A DNA stretch of 64,000 bases from Lichenostomus cassidix (GCA_008360975.2 CM039211.1:2163295-2227294), one strand, 5' to 3'; shown: positions 39,221 to 54,330, numbered from the stretch's first letter. Translations and numbers: made by a program. Notes: generated by a model from the letters alone, not told the origin.

Positions 39221-42200
39221 AATTTGGGTTGGCATTTTAAAAACTGCCCCGTTGGCATCGGATCTGCTGCCCAGGAGCACAGGTCAGTAGGGGTCAACCC
39301 AACCTTGGATGGGGGGGTGTTGGGGGTGTTCTTCATGGCACAGCTTCTCCCCGTTAGTGATGAGGAAGCAGAGTTTTGTCAGCCCCAAAAAAGAGAGGAA
39401 AACAAGCCAAAGGGAGGGTTTCACTCTCTGGCACAGGAAGGCCCATGACGACTGCACCTGAGTAGCCTTTTCAAGCATAATGTTGCATGTCCTCACTTGT
39501 GTAGCAATTTATATCTTGTTTGCATAAGGTGTGTGAATGAGATGCATCTTTCCTGTGAAATGGGAGCATTTCTGAACAGTTATGTAATAAAGGTATTAGC
39601 GTGCCTGTCTGCATGCATAATGCCAAAGGAAAGGGAGAATTGTGGCTGAAACTGGAGGAAAAATTAAAAGGCTTTAAGCTTCTCTATGGCTCCAACTCGA
39701 ACTTCTGTACATCTTTGGTCAATACCTTTTCACATTATAAAACACTGGCAATAGGGAATGCAGTGCAGTGCAAGCTCCTCACAAACAACCTGACTGACTC
39801 TGAGCCCCAAGTACTGCAAAAACTGGGTAAGCAGGGCAAGAATTTGATGCCTGTGTGTATTAGATTGACTCCAAAACACACATTTGTGGTGTATCCTCAG
39901 TGTGAATTAATTTTCTTATTATTTCCTTTGGTGTTTTAATCAAATGAGCATCCACATGTAACAAGCCCTGTGAGAAAAAAGCCCAACAGATCACTTAGAG
40001 ATGCAGCTCCACCTGAACCGTGCAATTCAGCAGAGTCTGGGTTAAATTGGCTGCCAGAATGACTCATTGAACCTGGATCATTACATTGGAAAAGAGCTCT
40101 TCTGGAAGGAAATTAACGAGCTGAAGGTAGGATCTAGCAAGACCCAGGATACCAGTATCAGTTCCAAGCAAATAGGCGGTTTCTTTATGGAACACATGTA
40201 TTTTTGGATAGCACTAAGACAGTGCCATAAGGAACTGTAGGAGGAGAGCAGATTACAAGCCAGGATCTCAGAAAAAGTCAGAGGCAGGAAACAAGCAGAA
40301 GAAGCTGTGGGGAGCCTGTCTAGATCCAAAAGTCTCTTTGGAAAGACTGAAGTTAGAAACTGAGAAGATACAGAAACAGAGAGACAAGTTAATATATCTC
40401 CAAATTATATAATGCTTCTATTGTTATCCCCACCCCTTCCATGCCAGAGCCAACAACTTCATAAATTTTATAACTCTTTTTTTTGTCAGGAAATTAACTG
40501 AAGCAGTACTCCAGCATCCCCTTTTTCTTTTTAGTTCCGGTGCTGAGCTCCTGTGTCTGTATTGTCACTTCAACACCTGACTTGTTCCTTTTCCAGGCAA
40601 CGCAGGACGTTTTAGCCTTGTGTGAATCCCTTTCCAGCATGGTTCCTCCTCCATGTGGCCCAGAAGTCCCAGGCAGATGGCTGAAAGCAGTTCACTGCAT
40701 TTTGCCTCTAGCCACTCACTGAATATGTAAAAAATTCAAACCAAGAATAAGTACAGTAAAGCAACCACAAAATTATCAGGAATACAGTTCCTTCCAGCAC
40801 TCCACTGTTAGACACTAAAATCAGTGTAAAACAGAGAAAAAAATCTTAATATTTTTTGTTTCTTCAAATTGATTAACAGTATTCTCATACTGATAGTAAC
40901 TCCCTGTAATCCCTGACAAATTCTTCTGAAGTTTTCCTGTTCTGGAGTATGTAGTTTTTTGGGATTTCTCTCAACTCATTTTACCTGTTTGAATGTTAGA
41001 TGTCTTCCATAAAATCTAGGTGGCTTCTCCAATGGAATGACAGGCGCTTCCCAACTATCTTACATTTCTATCTTCAAGTGGCTGAATCATCCACTGGAGA
41101 TGGTTATCTCTCTCCATTAGTGTACTGTGAGAATAGGCAGGTAATTTAAACTTGATGTTTAAGCTTAGATGGCTAAAATCCAAACAAACCAGTCTGCTAG
41201 TGAATAGATCGAAAAACAATTGTGGACAAACACTCTTTATTAAAGGTATTTATCACTAACTACATTAATGTCTGGATGTTCAGAGCGCATTGGCTAGACT
41301 ATTTTCTTTCTTCTGGCCAATATTAGGACCATTCTGCCTATGCTGGCAAGAGTTACAAAGGGGAATGTAATAATTTTTAAATCAAAACCCTGTTTAATGG
41401 CAGTGGTCCATTTCAGATGCATGTGATTTCATTTTTCTGTGCTGAGTTCTGATACTACATTCCCATGTTCCTAGTTTCTATCCTAGGATGCTACGTTGAA
41501 TTATGCTGAATTCTGATATTCTACTGAAATGTACAGGAGCTTTGACTATCACAGGAGAAACAATTCCTAGATATCTCTAATTGGCTTTGCAGGATCAGGG
41601 GATGTTTTGAAATCTCTGATATGAATAATTCAAGGTGACCCCCAAAGACATCAGCAAACCTAGGAACAAAGCCTACTTTTTCTCAATCTGCTGCTTCAAA
41701 TATGGGGTTTTGTCTGGTTTCTAGGATTAGCTTTCTACCACAAAATTCAAGAATTATAACCACAGAATACCAACATCTTGTGCAGCATGTATTCAAGGGG
41801 GGTGCATAGATGAAATTCCCAGAGGCATTCACACATCAGCGTAACACTTTGTTAACTCCCATAGTTCACAGGTTTTCTTTTTTTCCTTTTTCCTGTAAAT
41901 CATTAACTGAAAGAATTATTTTGTTACCAATAACGAAAAAAAGCAAACATTATTTGATCATGACTTTGACTCATGACCTTGTCCAGGCAGCAAAGCAAAA
42001 GCTTGGGGCTACATAACTAAAACATCTCTGTAGACCTGAGAAACAGAAAACTTCAGAGAGCCATCAAGGCCCCTCGGAGGGTGGCTGGAAGGTGAAACGA
42101 GTGAGGAAGAGCTTTGGCAGTGAGTGCCAAGGCTCTCAGTCCATCACAAAGCATGTGCTTGACACAAGTTAATCCCCTTTTTAAAGAGGAAAGCTGGTTC

Positions 42201-44177
42201 CTTGAGCATAGCTGATCCAGAGAGAGCAGCAATGTTCTTCCTCTGACACCTAGGAGAACACTTCCATCACTTGATCCCCACGCAGTGAGAAGCACTGTAA
42301 CATTCAGGAAATGCCTGTCTTTACTAGTTTTGCTTGTTTGTGTTATTCAGAGCTAGCTGCCCTCTTCTAACAAAGTGACTTCATCTGAGAAACTTGCAAT
42401 CCGTTACAGCCAAGCATCAAAGAATGCAAACAGTAAGGCAGAGAGTGTAGAAGTTTAATATTTACTTAGTGTTTTAAAACAGAACATCTATTCCAACATA
42501 CGTTGAGGTTTAGATGCTGTGGAAAAGGCAGAGCCCTCATCTGAGAAGCAGTGCTTCAGATATTCTTATCCTGTAGCTTTCCCTCTTCTGTTTTTCAGCT
42601 TTAATGAGACAATTCATTTAACAAGCAATTCTGTTTCCACATCAATTTACACATTGCCATGTCTTTGTCAGAGTAACTTTTTGTAAATTTTTTTTTTTTG
42701 TCTGGAACATTACTAAGAGGAGAGATAATTGGAGCATGTGTGTAACTTCAAACACTTGCAGATTTGTATAAAGTTTAATGGTTTCTTGTTTATGTTTCCC
42801 ATGCTTACAGCATTGGGAAACAGGCCCAAATCAATACAATTAAGTATATGCTTTGTGTAAATATGGCCACATCCCAAAGAGACGCATTAAGTGGGAGGGG
42901 ACTGGACACTAGACAGTTTTTGTTGATATTTTGTACATCAGTACATCCTGTAAAAATGGTAATTATGTATGTGGCACTCTTACGGCCTGCTTTTCAGAAA
43001 CTAGAATACTAACATTTAGTAGGTTTGTAGTTGTAGTTAATCTGTTTAGGTACAGGTTTAGTCTCTTATTATTCAAAACCCTGGCAACAGATATCCACTG
43101 ACACTACTCTCTAAATCCTTGCCCTTATGTTCCAGGTTGTAGCTCAGAATAACCCAAGCCCAAAGCACCAACTCAGGCACTGTCATTTTGATATTTCTCT
43201 TGGAGTTAAGGTTCCTACACGGTATTTGGGAAAGCTGTCTCTCAAAGGAATGGCCTTTCCAAAGATAAAGTGAGCACAAGCTCAAAAGAAAAGCTTAGGA
43301 GAGAAGCTTATGACTAATCTGATTCAGCCAGCTGATAGGCATGTCTCTTTCTCAAGATAATCAGCCTTCAATCCTTTCCTGGTGGTAGCAATCATTCAAG
43401 AAGCTTAGTTTGAACCTGCTAAACCCCTTTACTTGTCATTCACTCACACTGGCTTCCTCCCGTGTATTCCTTAAATTCCGAGTGTTTCTCCACAAGTCCT
43501 CTGCTGTCTCTCACCATCATGGATCTGTCTTCCCTCCTGACACTGTTAAGTAATAGTTATCAGGATAGTTGTAAGAGTGCACCCAGTAAGGAAAGGCTGC
43601 CTGGGGCTCATGTTGTGAATATTTTGGCTGTGGCACCCACAACAGTCTGCCTCACACGTGGCTACACTGAAAACTCCCGGGCAGTTGTGGTTATTGTGAG
43701 ACCCAGCTATGCAGCCAGCAGCATCCAGTCCAGCCAACATCCAGACTAAATACACGGGAAGATCCTGTCTGCTGCCTTCAACCACACAGAGCTCTTTTCT
43801 TTTGGCCTCTCCATATGTTTTGTGGAGTCCAGCCTTTGTGAATGCTTTGACAGATGGTTCATAATTCCAGGAAGGTTGGTTTGCTGAATTCCAACTTTTC
43901 AGCCCAACTAAGCAATCCACTTCCGGGGCCTTGGGATATTTGAAGTTGCATTTTCCATAATATTTTTGTCCAGGGGGGGAACACTGGGGTTTCTAAATAT
44001 GAAAAGGTAGGAAGAAGAATGGCAGAGGACAATAAACCGAGTAATTCCAAGGTTTACCTTGGACCAAGATGGGAAAAAAACCCAAGAAAGGGAAAAAAAC
44101 CTATGAAATTTTTATCCTAACTTGCATGTCAGCCTCTCTCCATCTATTTATTAATTTTTTGCCCCAGTTTTGCTTCA

Positions 44178-44209
44178 TTACTCTGAAGTCAGTAATGACT
44201 TCAGAGTAA
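44178..44209. repeat. Perfect 14-bp inverted repeat, 4-base loop
   Basis: TTACTCTGAAGTCA, then GTAA, then TGACTTCAGAGTAA. The arms are perfectly complementary with no mismatch. No U-run follows and no gene is near. A hairpin or cruciform is possible. Confidence 0.9.
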
Positions 44210-44516
44210 GCACAAACAGGTCCTCATTTATGACTGTAAAAAATTAAATATGTAGAAATGTATACTGTTGCTTTTTTTAGTGCTTTCTGTCTGAAGCATA
44301 TTTGGAGGCTCTCTGAGGTACATGATGTCCTTCTTGCAGCCAGACAGCCAGTGAGAAGACCAGGCATTCTGTGCTATGCAAAACTGACATTCTGAGAACA
44401 TTGCACCTCCTAAACATTAGCCTGAAATCAATTCACCAGAGTACAAACCTGCATATCATCAAATAAGAAAGATCTTACTTGTTAATGTGGAATTAAAGCG
44501 ATAGGAAGATTGGGAC

Positions 44517-44546
44517 AAATGACCAGAATCTAAATGACCAGAATCA
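44517..44546 (+). repeat. Two-copy 15-bp tandem repeat
   Basis: AAATGACCAGAATCT is followed directly by AAATGACCAGAATCA, with one mismatch at the last base. Confidence 0.85.
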
Positions 44547-45440
44547 TTCTATTTAACAAAGACCAGCATAAAAAGTAAACTTCAAGTTTAAAAATGTCCA
44601 GCAGCCCCTTTGTTTGATGTGATGCTCCACATCCACCTCGTTCATATCAACACTTAAATTATCATCCTGGGGAGGGTCTCTGCAACAGGATTAAAAATCC
44701 TTCTCACTGCTGCTCAGGCAGATTTTCAGAATACTTTCTTCTGCTTCACCCATTAGTTTGTAGGGCTGTTGGAGGCATTGGGGTGGCCCTGCCCATGTGA
44801 GAATGGGCGTGTGGAGCTTGCAGAGCAGAGTCAGTGGCACAGGCACAGAAATGCTGATCCTGGCAAACCTCTGCAAGAGAGCCTGCTGGCCAAGGGGCAA
44901 GGCTCTAAGAATATTTTATTGCCAAAATTGCTATCAAAACATAAATGTTGTTTCCAACTCCCCTACTACTGGGCATCTCCTGAATAGTTTAGTACCCTCA
45001 ACGTTGCTACACGTACAACTCTGTGAGATCTCAGCCTAAGGGACATTCTTTTGTCTCCCTCTGTAAATATTTAATTACTGGCTACAGAGAAACATCCAGT
45101 TGACATAAGCATGCACACATCCTGGTGTCTGCATTTCCATTACCTTACAGTCACGCAATATTTGTGTGCATCATGCTGTGTTAGAACTCATTTAAGTGTT
45201 TTGCACCATATAAAAATCACTGAGCAGCATATTGGGAATTTTCACAAATATATGCAAAAATCCACACAATCATAAACTGAGTGTCTAATAATTAAAATTC
45301 AATTCAATAATACTGTAACTTTATAGATATGCATTAGAAAAATACTTTGAAAAATCCTCTTAAAATTCAGTGATCCATTTTATAGAAATTGGACTTACAC
45401 AAAAGCTATTCCTGCCTTTTGAAATATAACAACTATACTG

Positions 45441-45483
45441 CATTGTAGCTCTAGTATATCTACATTGTAGCTGTAGTATATAA
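45441..45483 (+). repeat. Two-copy 22-bp tandem repeat
   Basis: CATTGTAGCTCTAGTATATC and CATTGTAGCTGTAGTATATA start 22 bp apart, which points to a local duplication. Confidence 0.8.
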
Positions 45484-48400
45484 GGTTTTATCAAGATATG
45501 TCAAGGAAATTGTTCATATCTGGATCACAGCAACAGAGAAAAACTAACCCAAGATTCAAAACACAAACAAAGAAGAATGCATAAAAAAGCTCAACAATTC
45601 TGCCTGAGAGGTACTTGTAAGGAAGTGGTTTGTTTGGATGTGGGATAGTTTGTTTCATTTTTAACATTTTCAGTAGAAAACAAGTAAATTCAGCACTTAA
45701 AGGTGAAAAGAAATGTGAAAGCACTTATCGGTTCATGAGTGTGTGGAAAAGATGGCACCATCTTTGGCTTTGTTGTTATTAAAATCACTGTTTCTGCAGA
45801 GAGCTTCCTGTGCAACAGAGTCCATCAGCAAATGCCAGCACTTCAGCATCAACCAATTCTATTCCTAATCAACAAAGCATCTAGTCAATTTTCACAGAAT
45901 TTAAACTTGGATAAAAACTGCAAATTTAAGTGTGTGCCTCAAACCAGTTGTTCTTCTGACAAAGAATTTTACATCACATGAATGTAAATACCATAAATTA
46001 AACTGAAGCTGACCTCTTTCACTCTGGGGATTTTAACTTTACCCATACAGCACTTAGTTTGAGGTTACTCTACTGAAATTAATCAGTTTTGCTATGAGGG
46101 TTAGATTTAAATTTTAAATGAAAAAAATTCCAACTGACAACATAGTTCAATCCACCTGACAAGGAATGGTAGGTTTGTCTAATGCAGATTTCTAATTTTT
46201 AACAATATAGAGGATATAGTCTGAATCTAAATTCCACCAAAACTTAGTAAGCAGCACATTGCAAACAAAGGAAAATGTATTCCCCAAAGTGCAAGTTGTC
46301 AAAGTACTTCATAATTCTAATAATAGCTTTCTGGCATTAACAACCTAGAACACAAATGACATCCGCTGAATATTTGTTAATTGTGTTTTTGAATTGCTTA
46401 TGGCTACACCAGAGGATATATTCCAGGCTCTGATTTCTATTAATAGATGCCTGCTTTGGAAAGCATAAAACTCCCTCTGTCCTATCCAACCTCTCCACAG
46501 CTCAGACAGCAAGTCCCCCATCTTTTAGACCACCTGCTCTCAATAAAATACAATAAACTGCTGCTCTCCCATAATATATAGGGAATATCCACGTGGATGC
46601 ACAACGTGTAGTTCTGTAAGTTCTGTGAAACCTTTGTGAGCCCTTAAGAAATGCACAAGTCTAATTAATCTTAGCCAGCAGTTGTATTTAATGCTTTCCC
46701 AGACTCCAGTGTTCTGTAATCCTTCAGGAATAGGTGAGGTTCAGTTCAAAGGGATGTTTATCATAGCTATCTAAATGTATTGAGATTAGACTAGACTGTA
46801 AATAGAATAAAGTGAACTTTCTTACTAGGCATCTATTAATTTCTCTTTTGATCACTCGGAAACAATTCAAGTGCAATCAGAGCCCAAGCCAAAACCTGGA
46901 ACTGTGTAGCTATAAAGTTTACACAATGTTTTGATAACAAGTGTTGAATTTCAGAAAGTTCTGACAAAAGCTTATGTCTGCATTTTAGCTCTTCAGCGTT
47001 ACTAAACTGACTGAACTTAAAGAAGAGGCAAAAGTGTGTAAGTTTTCTAGTCCCTAGTTTTGGGACCCTAAGAATCTAACTGCTATTCCATATTATAGGA
47101 TCACAAACAATCTGTCCCACCATCACTGTTAAGTCCCCCTCTGTTTCTACACTCATGAGGAGGAAGACACATGGTGAAGTACTTGCTTCCACATGAGTGT
47201 TTCCAATAGAAAATACAAGACTTATTTTGAAAAGTCAGAAGTTGCAAAGAGGGCAACATGATTTAATCCTGAAAATGACGTGGAATTATCTCCTCAGGAG
47301 ATGTAATATTGCTGCAACAAAACCAGATATTCTAAAATTTGCAGTGTTTATTAATAAAATATTATTATTATTATGGTGCAAATAACACTATTAAATTAAT
47401 TGCTCTTTCCATGTAATGAGGAGATAGTCTTTTTAAAAAGTATTACCCTGTTTTTCCAAAAATGTCCTTGAAAAGTACGTACTCATCGCAGACACAAACA
47501 TTTACATGTTGCAGCTCGTGGTACAGATAAAAAAAAAATTCCATGAAAACATATTACGTATGTATTGACAAGTTGGATAAGAATGCAAAGGCTGATCCAG
47601 GAACATGTATCTGCTACTTTTGGCGGGGAATAATCCTGACATTGCACCTGCCCTGGCTAGGTGAAAGATTGCCTAGATATGAAAAGGCAGAACAAACACC
47701 AACAATGACGCTTTCATGTGAGAGGCTGGAGAACTTTGTGGTGTGAGGGTAGGGCAGATAGAAACGTCTGCTCAACTGAGCTCTCCAAGGGCAGAGAATC
47801 TAAGCTACTTAAACACCAGAGGAGAGAGAGGCAATGGGAAATCTACCATTGTGGGTTTAACTGGGCAAACACATATCCTGAATGTCACTGGGGCAGTTGG
47901 TTTGTCTTATCCCAAAGCTACAGTTACACACCATCTGAATATGTTTTCCTTCCTCCTCACTCTGCCCATTATTGTTCTCATCATCTGAGTCCATTGCGCA
48001 TTTTGCTTGGTCAGATTTGCCTCTGTACATTGCCTGGGGCTGTAATAACCCTACTGCTTCTTTTCAAGAGGGAAAAATAATCCAGAAGAAACCTGCACAC
48101 GCTTCATCCAGAAGCAGAGGTTTTATTCTCCAGTGGCAGAATCCTGTGTAAAACAACTCTCTTTTCACAGAATGGGTGACAAATCCTGCCCTATCCGATC
48201 CTTGCCTGACAGTGTAGGCAATCCTGAGTTTCGATGCAAGCACTGACATAGCATCTTGGGTTCTGTGCCAGTTACCTAATTTTGCAAAGTTTAGGAACTT
48301 AGCTGGCCTTTCTGCTCTTCACAGCCAACAGAAGGAGTTAGGACCCTCTGGAGGGAGGGTAAGAACTTGACTAAGCTGACTGCCTTCAGGAAGTTCTCCC

Positions 48401-51400
48401 CCACACCAAGGGATTCCAAGCTGAGTCTGGGAAGATGAGGTACCTCAGCTGAATAGATTAATTCATTTCATGTGAACTGAGGCTTTTGTGCAGTACAATA
48501 AATTATTTTCCTCAGAGAATAGGATTGCAAAACTAAAGCGCTCTTAGAGTTAACCTTTAACGTGAATGGCTAATCCAGTGTTTTGTCTAGTGAGAGCAGG
48601 CAAGTTCCTAGTGTTCCCATCAGAAGAGGAGGACAAGGTGCTTTGGCACAGCCAGATGGTAGGATGCTGGCACTGGGATGCAGTTCAAACAGGAGCTCTG
48701 GAAGAGGGTGTTCTATTGCTGTCTTTGGGCAATTCCCATTCAGGCTAGTCGTGCAAAAGAGAAATGAGAAATAAAAGCAGCAAATTTATTCACAGAGAAT
48801 GGATTTTTGCTGGCTAACAGTTATTTTTATGCTGGTGGCCTAACTAAAGAACTGCTGTTTTTCTGTATAATAAATAAATGAATAATTGTTTTTTTACAGT
48901 TTTCATTTCCAACAAAATTTTAACGCAAGAGTGGTAATGTTTTATCTTCCCTACATATCCATAGTTCCTGTGAATTCCTGTGAATACATTTTAGTTAATG
49001 TGTTGAGATGATGAACCTCTAGATCCATTTCTGAAAATGCACTACTTTGAAGAAATGCTACTACCCATGTAGAAAACAAATACCAGGAAAATACAACTGG
49101 CAGAGAGATAGCAACTTACAGACCCATTAACCAGACCCAGAACAAGATAAAAGGGTACCTACTACCAAATCAGTCTCCAAGCCTGAAATAATTTGAATAG
49201 AGGTTACAAGACAGGATTAAAACTAACAGATTGATAATAAATTTGACCTTGGGGTTTGGTTTTATTTTAAATAATAATAAATTAGCCAAGCATTAATTTC
49301 ATTTATTCAATTTTTATCAATTAGATTTTAAAAAGCAGCACAACATAAATGTAAGTTAGAGGCAATCTCGCTGCAGAGCAATGGAAAAATGATCCAGCAG
49401 AACCCAAGATTTTTCTTAGTACTGTGTTTTTTCTCTGTTTTTTCTGATATCTGCAGAATGACTCGACTAGTAAAAAATAGGTCTTGAATTTGACCCAAGT
49501 CCTAGTCAGAAGGTGAAGAAATCAAGAGTGAATTCAATTGTGTGTGTGAAATGTGTAGTGTTCAATCTGACATTAGCCAGATTAAAAACAAGGATTTTGG
49601 TACATCTGGATAGTACAGAAAGAGGGATGGCAACAGCTGTGAAAGTTTAAAACATATTATGTATCATTACTTTTTGTCCTGGATTTCTAAACTTTCTGCC
49701 TTTAGCCCTGACCTTTCCTTCCTGTGCATACTGGATAAACAGAAAACAAAATTTTTACTGGGAACTCTTTGTGAATCATATTTGTATTTATGAGTCAGTT
49801 ATCTTAAAGGAACAGTCATTCATCCACTAGAATAATATTTATCAAAAGAGTAATTCTTTACCATAACTGTAAGGACTACATCATGTGAAGTATTCATAGC
49901 TAACACAGCAGTTTGAATGTAAATTTATTTTCTAATTTCATTGTTCTAAGTGGCAAAATCTTTATATTACATAATGTTTTAAGGTCACCCTGGCTTCTTT
50001 GAGAAAAGTAATTCTTTCTCTTTGGGGAAAAAAGTGATAAATTGTAGGTTTTTAATTGAAAAAAAAGTTAATGACATACCATCAGAAATCTGATTGAAGA
50101 GAAGAAGCAAATACATGAAAAATGATCAGATTATAAAGTCAAAGTTGCAGTTTTCACAGAACATTGCTAAGCATAAGTTTTCAGGTAATCTTATTAGCAA
50201 AGGCATTTCTGGTGTCGAAAATATATGTCTACACATTAGTACGAAGATACAAAAGTAATATTTCATAAATTGACAAGACTATTTTTTTGTATCTAGTTGC
50301 CAAATGCTTGACATGTCAAGAGTTCATCAACCTTTTGACAGAGAATTAAGGAAAGAGGGGAGTGACAAAAACTACCTTCCAAAACGCCAGTTTCAGCATT
50401 GACCTATTTCACTCATTAAAAAAGAGAAAACACCTGCTTTCCTGTTGGAACATGTAAATACATATGTTAATATTCTACCTAAATAGAAATACTTGTCAAC
50501 TTAGCAAAGTAATGGTGCCATCCATACTGTAAGAGAAGTAGGAACTTCCCAATAAATATGCTGGGTGTTACTTCATGCAAAAGAAGTTTCCCTTAAATAT
50601 AAGGAATAATTCTGCAAATACTATGCAGAGTTACTCCTTATATTTAATACAAGAACATGGTGCAATGCTTATGGATGGATTACAGTATATATTCACCCAA
50701 GGAGCAGAAGTTGTGGGATCAAATAGAAAAACCAGGTATGAATCATAAAAGAATCTTTTATGGAGGTCACTGTCTGCGGCTCACAACTAGGCTCAGTCAC
50801 TAGAAAACTAAATCCAGGGAAATTTGATGTAAATGCCATACTCAGTTTTATTTCCAATTTTTATTAAATACATTTCCTGAAGGAAAAAAAAATAGGGAAC
50901 CAAATTAGTAACTTCAGTGGCAATATTAAAATATGTCAATATATCTGGTGAGAGATGAAGTGTTTCAACCTGGAACTCCAACCTCCTTGTTAAGTGTCCA
51001 ACTTTTTTACCTCTCTTTTTTTTTTCACCCATGCACCAAACTGCAAAATGATGTTTAATGAGGGATTTCTTTTAGCAATCCACCTCTTTTTGGCATGTCT
51101 CTTAAAAAAACTTCTCAACCTTAGTGGACCTCAGCAAGTTTAATGCTAAATTAATTCTTCAGTGCCTTGCTGAATAGCACAGGAGATAAACACGTGCTTA
51201 CATAATTTGCTAAGTTGGATGTCTAGCTATGTACATAACACAATTATTCAACTGAACATTTCTTTCCATACAGTATAGGTCATTAAGAATTTTTAAAAAT
51301 TCAGTGTCCTAGACAAGCATTGAAAACTGTAATCTAGGATCAGATACCTTTCAACCTCCTGAAGCTCAAGCTCTGTTACTGATAAAGGGCAAGAGGAAAG

Positions 51401-52919
51401 ACAGAACAGAACAAATAAAGGAATATAAAACAGAATACTGGCAATAGCTTCAGGAGAAACAATCAGATAGGGATTCAAAATTTTGCACGTAAATGAGACA
51501 AGACAGTGGCAGAATGAAGGCAAATCCTTGTCTACATTGTGTCTTTGCTGTGGAAGGTAGCTTGTCACACAAAAACAAGGTTTGTTCTTACTGGGCCAAA
51601 CAGGAGCACAAAAATAATGAAGAATCACTTATTATTTCCATTACAAACCAGAACTAAAATATTCTTTGAAGAGATCATACCATAAAGGGATAGGAGAAAA
51701 AACTGCTGCTTGCTGACAGAGGAAAGAAGGAGCACTGCAAAAAGACAAAATTAGTTATTTCTGCATTTTAATGTTCTGGTTGAGAAGGACAAGCAGATCT
51801 CAAAAGCAGAGAATGTTTAGAAACAGCTACAGGACAGTATTTCTAATGCATTTTTTTCCAGCCCATCCTGAAGATTAAGGAGCGCCTAGGATATTAATTT
51901 GACAGAAATGGGTGATGACAATAGACTGCAATGTGTGGGGGTGATGTTTGCCATATGTTTTTTGACACAGTTGAAGAAGTTATTTTTGAAACTGGGTAAA
52001 ACAGATTCTGCAATGTGACATGTGGGACAGGAACAAGCTATAGTTACAGCAGAAGCTCTCCCTCTTGGTCTGAATGAGCTGCCTACAGGATGTTTTGAAA
52101 AGATGAACCAGTTAATCGATCAAAGCTGCAGCAAGTCAGTGTCTGTTTCAATGATGCTCTAGGTACCTTTCATCAAGGGGGAAGCAAATAATAAAAGTCG
52201 ATTCTCTTTGAACATTTCTACCAGAATTTGCATCCGATTTTGTGCTGCCAGTTTATTTTCCTAGCTTTTATAAAGGTACCTGATGTCCACTTTTTCCACA
52301 AGTACTGTGTGAAGTTAATGCAAACATCGTCTAGAAATCCTGTCTCTAAAGGGACCAGCAACAGATGCAAGCATGAGTAAATTCAGATAGCAACTTATAC
52401 ACTGATTTTGAGAAGAAATTCTGCCTAATCCTTGCGAAGAGTTCACATACACTTTGACAGAAACAGATTAAGAGCTTTAATATTTTCCTCTGCCTGAAAA
52501 CTGACCATGTTTTATTGGTCATTTGAATGACTAGGCCTTTCTTCCCACCTACCTAAGTCTATGGCACCCGCATCAGCAAGTTTATTACACTGCATGTAAT
52601 CATTTTTCACTTAATTGATAGTTCCATTATAGTTGAAAGATTGATTGTAGCTCCATTTTCCCTCTTCTAGTGCCTTACAGCATTTTGCACACATTTACTA
52701 AGCTCCTTCCTATTTGACCCATCATAAGAACCACAGCCTTTTTCAGTCTCTCATTTTTCCACTTCTAAAAATTTTTGTTTCTATTTTCTAGAAAACTGGA
52801 AATTTTTGTCTACTGTGCTTTTTTTTTAATGCAGACTAATCAACTTGTCTGCGTGATTTCAAAAGGAGATGAGTGAATGATTGAATAATATTACAGAAAT
52901 TTAATTATATAAAGAAATA

Positions 52920-53116
52920 ATAGAATCACAGAATGGCTTCAATGGGAAGTGACATTTAGGATCATCTCCTTCCAACTCCTGCCATGGGCAGGGACACCTC
53001 CACTATCCCAGGTTGCTCCAAGCTCTGTCCAGCCTGGCCTTGGACACTTCCAGGGATCCAGGGGCACCACAGCTTCTCTGGGCAACCTGTGCCAGGGCCT
53101 CCCCACTCTCACAGGT
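52920..53116 (-). mobile_element. CR1 LINE 3' fragment, reverse orientation
   Basis: Read on the + strand, this begins TAGAATCACAGAATGG, then TGCCATGGGCAGGGACACCT, GTCCAGCCTGGCCTTGGACA and CACAGCTTCTCTGGGCAACC. That is the reverse complement of the avian CR1 3' end. The copy is short and lacks coding capacity. Small frames on both strands here derive from the element. Confidence 0.92.
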
Positions 53117-54264
53117 TTCATACCTTTTTTACCTTTTTAGACCATGGTGGGGTTTTCATCACTTTTTTTTTCCCCTTTGAATCAATAAAGTTTATTTAGA
53201 AGTGTCTACATACTATCTAAATGCTATCTTTTCCAATGAATTTTCATAAATATTACATTTCCTTAGCTTTCCTGGGGACCATTCATTCAGGTCACCCTGA
53301 ACTTATCCTAGGGAAAGAGTTCAAAACCATTTCTAATTATAAGAAGAAAAACATTTGGATTCCAGCCCTATGTAAAGACATGGGGTTACCCTTTTCTTTT
53401 TTCTAATAAACCTTGGTGTAATGATTTCCTGAGATTAGTGATAAACTCTTTGAAAGGATGCAGATGAGTCACTATCTGAGCATTTAAAGGCTTCAATACC
53501 ACATACAAAAATACCCCAAGAAAAAAGAGCACTTGACCAAAATACTTAGCATTGTTCAGGAATACAATATACAGCAACTTATCCTGCCAACATATCTTTA
53601 AACGTTACACAAAGGACCTACAACTAGTATCTGTAATGCAATCTCTATTTCTTAGTCTGAAAGCATGAGGAAAACAAGTGCATTGCTACAAACCTCCATT
53701 TTCAGCTTCCACTACTTATAAGATTAGAATGGATTTGACTGCCTTCAGTATTAGCAATTTCCCCAATGAATCTGTGGGTGGAACAAAAATGTGGGAATGA
53801 AAACTGAGAGGGTATTGTGTGTTCAAAATAATCCACCTCCACTCTCACACAGTAGATTCAACTCGGGCTGTCATCTTTCTATGCCTCAGTTTTCCCATCT
53901 GTAAAATGGTTCAAGCCAGAGTGTGCTCTTTAACCACTACTAAATATCTTCTTGCACCTTTGCTCCTTTGTGCTCACACACTAATTTCCTGCTCTGAAGA
54001 CGAAAGGAGAGAATAGTTATTAAAACTGCTTATGAACAAGCTTACTTGATTCCCTCCCAGTGGCTGCACTCCAAAGGCTGGAGGCATGCTGGGACACAAG
54101 TGCCCTGTGCAGACATCCTCAGGGATGTGGGAAAGGTTCATCTTCCCTGCCTGATCTCCAAGGACCACATCCTCTGATGCCAAACATATACCATAAGCAT
54201 CACAATCATATAGCATACTTCCCCAACGATTTTAATATTAATTCAAATATTCATATTGAATATT

Positions 54265-54330
54265 TTTGTTGTTTTTTTTTTTTGGTTGGTTGGTTGGCTG
54301 GCTGCTTGGTTGGGGTTTTTTTTTGTTTGG
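54265..54330 (+). repeat. T-run and GGTT low-complexity tract
   Basis: A 12-T run is followed by TTGG/GGCT tetranucleotide repeats, then another T-run. A short complementary CAAC repeat lies at 55022-55037. Confidence 0.8.

Larger units (their letters stand above)
35561..52919. other. Long intergenic stretch, no gene seen
   Basis: About 17 kb of AT-rich sequence contain only the short palindromes and duplications listed separately. Frames up to 135 codons (37346-37753 minus; 35583-35951 plus; 47718-48080 plus) show no domain, repeat signature or convincing splice context. It may hold enhancers for SLC12A2 that cannot be recognised from single-species sequence. Confidence 0.55.

Noticed and set aside
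47718..48080. 120-codon plus-strand frame with a hydrophobic C-terminus
   Set aside because: No recognisable family, no coding-like context and another frame open over the same bases.
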